This document shows positions 61,731 to 64,000 of a DNA stretch of 64,000 bases, piece by piece (positions within the stretch are counted from its first letter, which is position 1; each line of letters starts with the position of its first letter). Both the position numbers and the translations under genes were made by a program. Source of the DNA: Flammeovirgaceae bacterium (GTDB taxonomy: Bacteria; Bacteroidota; Bacteroidia; Cytophagales; Cyclobacteriaceae); the NCBI GenBank assembly GCA_027487845.1, contig JAIYCV010000033.1, forward strand, positions 1-64,000. Direction: 5' to 3'. The notes under the pieces are model-generated. The model searched no databases and was not told the DNA's origin. It saw nothing but the letters and a program-made list of their open reading frames with translations.

Positions 61731-61757
61731 TATATTTGCCAATATTTGTCAAGACAA
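61731..61757 (+). promoter_or_regulatory. Promoter box and palindromic operator of the controller gene
   Basis: TATATTTG (61731-61738) matches TAnnTTTG. TTGTC-AA-GACAA (61746-61757) is a perfect inverted repeat directly after the box and 10 bases before the ATG, where a controller protein could bind its own promoter. Confidence 0.55.
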
Positions 61758-61767
61758 TATTATTATA

Positions 61768-62061
61768 ATGGCAACACAGTTTGGTGAACGTATAAGAGAA
61801 CTAAGAACGAAGCAAAATTTGCTTCTGCGGCAGCTTGCTTCTCAATTGGATGTGGACACTTCTATTATTAGCAAAGTAGAACGAGGCGATAGGCAATTAA
61901 AGAAAGAACAAATCCCATTATTAGCCCAGATACTCAAAGCTGATGTAGAAGAATTGCAAACCCTTTGGCTTGCCGACCAATTGTATAATATGGTTCAAGG
62001 CGAACCAATGGCAGACGAAGCGTTAAAATCAGTAACTAAAAAAATCAAGAACAGCAAATGA
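61768..62061 (+). CDS. XRE-family controller-type regulator
   Basis: A 97-residue Cro/C1-type repressor. The helix-turn-helix is visible in FGERIRELRTKQNLLLRQLASQLDVDTSIISKVERGDRQL, split as LRQLASQLDVDTSIISKVERG. The start at 61768 is chosen because it gives a normal HTH N-terminus; the frame is open further upstream to 61726. It overlaps the methylase gene by 4 bp (ATGA), like C proteins of restriction-modification systems, which delay nuclease expression. Its own operator candidate lies at 61746-61757. Confidence 0.88.
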   Translation: MATQFGERIRELRTKQNLLLRQLASQLDVDTSIISKVERGDRQLKKEQIPLLAQILKADVEELQTLWLADQLYNMVQGEPMADEALKSVTKKIKNSK

Positions 62062-64000
62062 GCATCAACATACTAAAATACGAAAGTGATATTTGGAAAA
62101 CGGCAGACCTGCTAATAGGTGCAGGTATAAAGCAAAGTGATTTCCCAAAATATATGATGCCATTTTTTGCCCTTTTAATGGTAGAAAGTAGGTTGATTAG
62201 AGAAGCCGACAGATTAGAAAAAGAAGTAGGCAGAGAGGATATTGAAGACTTTATTGAAATGTTCAGCTTAGAAGGTTTGGGCTACAATGATTTTGTAATC
62301 CGTAAAAAGAAAACACTAAAGGACATTTGCAAGAATGATAAAACCTTCGATGTGGATTTTCATTCCTACCTAAAAGCATTTGATGGAGAAACAAAATATT
62401 TGCTTGGAGTTGATAAAGGCACAGAAGAAGAAAAGTTTTTGGATATATCAGGCATTGCCGGGCAGCTAAAAAAGAAACGCATATTATTTGATACGGTAAA
62501 GGCTTGGAGTGAAATTGATTTAACTCCATTCAACAACTCTGAAATAACCACACTGGAAGAACACATCAAAAGAAAGTGGGCTGATATAAGTGCAGAAACA
62601 GCAGGAGAACAGTACACACCCGATGATATTATTTCTTTAATCTCTGAAATCATTGCTACCAAAATTGAGGATAACGGCAAATTCTTAACCCTTTATGACC
62701 CAACTTGTGGAGGTGGTAACTTACTATTTGGTACTGAAGATAAAATACAAGAAATACATCCTAACCGACCAACAGCAACTTATGGCCAAGAATGGAATGG
62801 TACTTTGTATGCCTTAGCAAAAATTGAAAGTAGATTTAGAAAAGATACCCAAATTGAATACGGCAATACCCTTACCGACATTGGTAAATTTTGGGATAAA
62901 ACCTTTAATGTAATTGTAGCTAACCCCCCTTACGGTGTTGACTGGAAAGGCTATGAAAAAGACATTAAGAACGATACAACCGAAAGGTTTGTTGCATTGC
63001 CTTCTATTTCTGATGGGCAATTTCTTTTTACCCAACACATCTTACACAAACTGGCTGATGATGGTTTAAGCATTGTAGTACACAATGGATCAACATTGTT
63101 TAGTGGCGATGCAGGTAGTGGCGAAAGCAATATCCGTAAACACTTTTTTGAGCAAGACTGGGTAGAAGCCATTGTACAAATGCCAACAGATGAATTTTTT
63201 AATACAGGCATCTACACTTACTTATGGATTTTCAACAAGAATAAGCCAGCAGATAGAAAAGATAAAGTGATACTGATAAATGCAAGTGAATTAAACATAC
63301 CACTAAAGAAAAGTAAGGGCAAGAAGCGTAAAGAAATGGACTTGTCGAACCGTTCTAAGATAGTGCAGGCTCTTACGGATTTTAAGGATAATGATTTTGC
63401 CAAAGTGTTTGACAAATGGCACTTCTATTACAACCGCCAAAGTATAATGCTTACCAATGTTGATGAAAATGGTATAGCAATTGAAATGCCTACCAAAACC
63501 AGTAAAGACGGTGAAGAGAAAGAAGAAAAATCTATCAAACTCACTCCAATAAAAATAACCCAGGTTGCAGAGGATGGCAATGTGGAAATAACTGATTTTG
63601 ACATTACCACTTTTGATAAAACTAAGTACAGCAGCTTAGAGCAATACTTTGAAGAAGGTATAAAACCACTATTGGCAGAGCTTGACTACAAAGAAAAAAA
63701 CCTAACGGTATTTACTAAAGAAACAAGCTACTATTATGATGCTGATAAAGACACCATCATTGAGCAGACCAAGAAAGAAAAAGCAGAATTAGGTTGTGGC
63801 AAAATTGTAATCAAAGCCAGTTTAAAGAAAGACAGCAAAACCAAGCAACCAAAGAGCATAAGTATTACAGCCGAACTATCACAGGATTTACAAAAGGATT
63901 ATGAGATAATTCCTTACAGCCCAGATGAAGCAACTAACCAAAAGAACATTGCAGATTTTATGGCTAAGTATGTTATTAAGCCATTTAGCTATTTAGAAAA
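62058..64000 (+). CDS. N6-adenine DNA methylase, type I HsdM-like (3' end outside window)
   Basis: The frame starts at ATG 62058 and stays open to the window end, at least 647 residues. An N-terminal helical domain precedes the SAM-binding motif DPTCGGGNLLF (Asp214) and the catalytic motif NPPYGVDW (Asn289-Tyr292), the order of N6-adenine gamma-class methylases. GEQYTPDDIISLI is the HsdM helical signature. A region of over 300 residues follows NPPY, longer than in typical HsdM of about 500, with Lys-rich, low-complexity stretches. The specificity subunit and endonuclease should follow beyond the window. Confidence 0.88.
   Translation, partial: MSINILKYESDIWKTADLLIGAGIKQSDFPKYMMPFFALLMVESRLIREADRLEKEVGREDIEDFIEMFSLEGLGYNDFVIRKKKTLKDICKNDKTFDVDFHSYLKAFDGETKYLLGVDKGTEEEKFLDISGIAGQLKKKRILFDTVKAWSEIDLTPFNNSEITTLEEHIKRKWADISAETAGEQYTPDDIISLISEIIATKIEDNGKFLTLYDPTCGGGNLLFGTEDKIQEIHPNRPTATYGQEWNGTLYALAKIESRFRKDTQIEYGNTLTDIGKFWDKTFNVIVANPPYGVDWKGYEKDIKNDTTERFVALPSISDGQFLFTQHILHKLADDGLSIVVHNGSTLFSGDAGSGESNIRKHFFEQDWVEAIVQMPTDEFFNTGIYTYLWIFNKNKPADRKDKVILINASELNIPLKKSKGKKRKEMDLSNRSKIVQALTDFKDNDFAKVFDKWHFYYNRQSIMLTNVDENGIAIEMPTKTSKDGEEKEEKSIKLTPIKITQVAEDGNVEITDFDITTFDKTKYSSLEQYFEEGIKPLLAELDYKEKNLTVFTKETSYYYDADKDTIIEQTKKEKAELGCGKIVIKASLKKDSKTKQPKSISITAELSQDLQKDYEIIPYSPDEATNQKNIADFMAKYVIKPFSYLE

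Larger units (their letters stand above)
56137..64000 (+). mobile_element. Integrated mobile element (left part), mnmE-targeting
   Basis: From the mnmE 3' end onward all genes are on the plus strand: zinc-ribbon/HTH protein, tyrosine recombinase, unknown 349-aa protein, HTH protein, BT4734/DUF3987 primase, XRE controller and N6-methylase. These are accessory genes, unlike the core genes up to mnmE. No conjugation gene is seen in the visible part. The element continues past the window end, probably with a restriction or defence cargo. Confidence 0.8.

Noticed and set aside
62263-63610. Several minus-strand frames opposite the methylase
   Set aside because: The plus-strand frame is open throughout with DPTCGGG and NPPY motifs; the opposite frames are shadows.
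1-64000. CRISPR arrays, rRNA operons or insertion sequences
   Set aside because: No regularly spaced direct repeats with spacers, no rRNA-like stretches and no transposase frames were seen on either strand.

Overview
The window is chromosomal DNA from a member of the Bacteroidota, most likely a free-living Cytophagales-type bacterium (lineage inferred, not tested). The evidence is a SusC/SusD pair, many secreted proteins of this phylum's type, ribosomal protein S1 with six S1 domains, TAnnTTTG -7 promoter boxes, an almost complete lack of Shine-Dalgarno sequences, an NRAMP-UspA fusion and a BT4734/DUF3987 primase. No CRISPR array, rRNA or insertion sequence was seen.

Positions 1-16.2k hold housekeeping and general genes: the 3' end of leuS, a ribbon-helix-helix/PIN toxin-antitoxin pair, fabH, a Prc/CtpA-type S41 protease, an alpha/beta hydrolase, tRNA-Cys, rpsA with a structured leader, a TolC/ABC-ATPase pair, and assorted small envelope, TPR, HD, thioredoxin and cysteine-cluster proteins. 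One 44-codon membrane peptide (12958-13092) has its own promoter and terminator.

Positions 16.4k-49.6k are dominated by glycan use: a GH18 chitinase, a large unrecognised secreted protein probably related to glycoside hydrolases, a Tat-exported beta-propeller, and then a minus-strand locus reading susC-susD, (terminator, new promoter), ASPIC/FG-GAP protein, vanadium-haloperoxidase/PAP2 protein, GH29 fucosidase, GH3 glucosidase. A LacI-type regulator is divergent from susC, with two matching palindromes 21 bp apart between them. Downstream is a three-gene module typical of Planctomycetes and Bacteroidota (PSD1 cytochrome, DUF1501, membrane cytochrome with LRR and sugar-binding-like domains). 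A convergent operon encodes a YfhO-type membrane protein, galactokinase and a sodium/sugar symporter. Together these suggest import and breakdown of a fucose- and galactose-containing glycan.

Positions 49.8k-56.15k return to core genes: mscL, a DUF3108 protein, dapD, and an overlapping mntR - mntH(UspA) - mnmE cluster behind a DtxR-like operator.

From the last codons of mnmE (56137) to the window end is the left part of an integrated mobile element. It has an attL-like mnmE 3' end, a field of helically phased GTTGC/GCAAC repeats, a zinc-ribbon/HTH protein, a tyrosine recombinase, an unknown 349-aa protein, an HTH protein, a DUF3987 primase, an RNA segment with mutually exclusive hairpins, an XRE controller, and an N6-adenine DNA methylase (HsdM-like) cut by the window edge. 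The rest of the restriction or defence cargo and the right attachment site should lie beyond position 64000.
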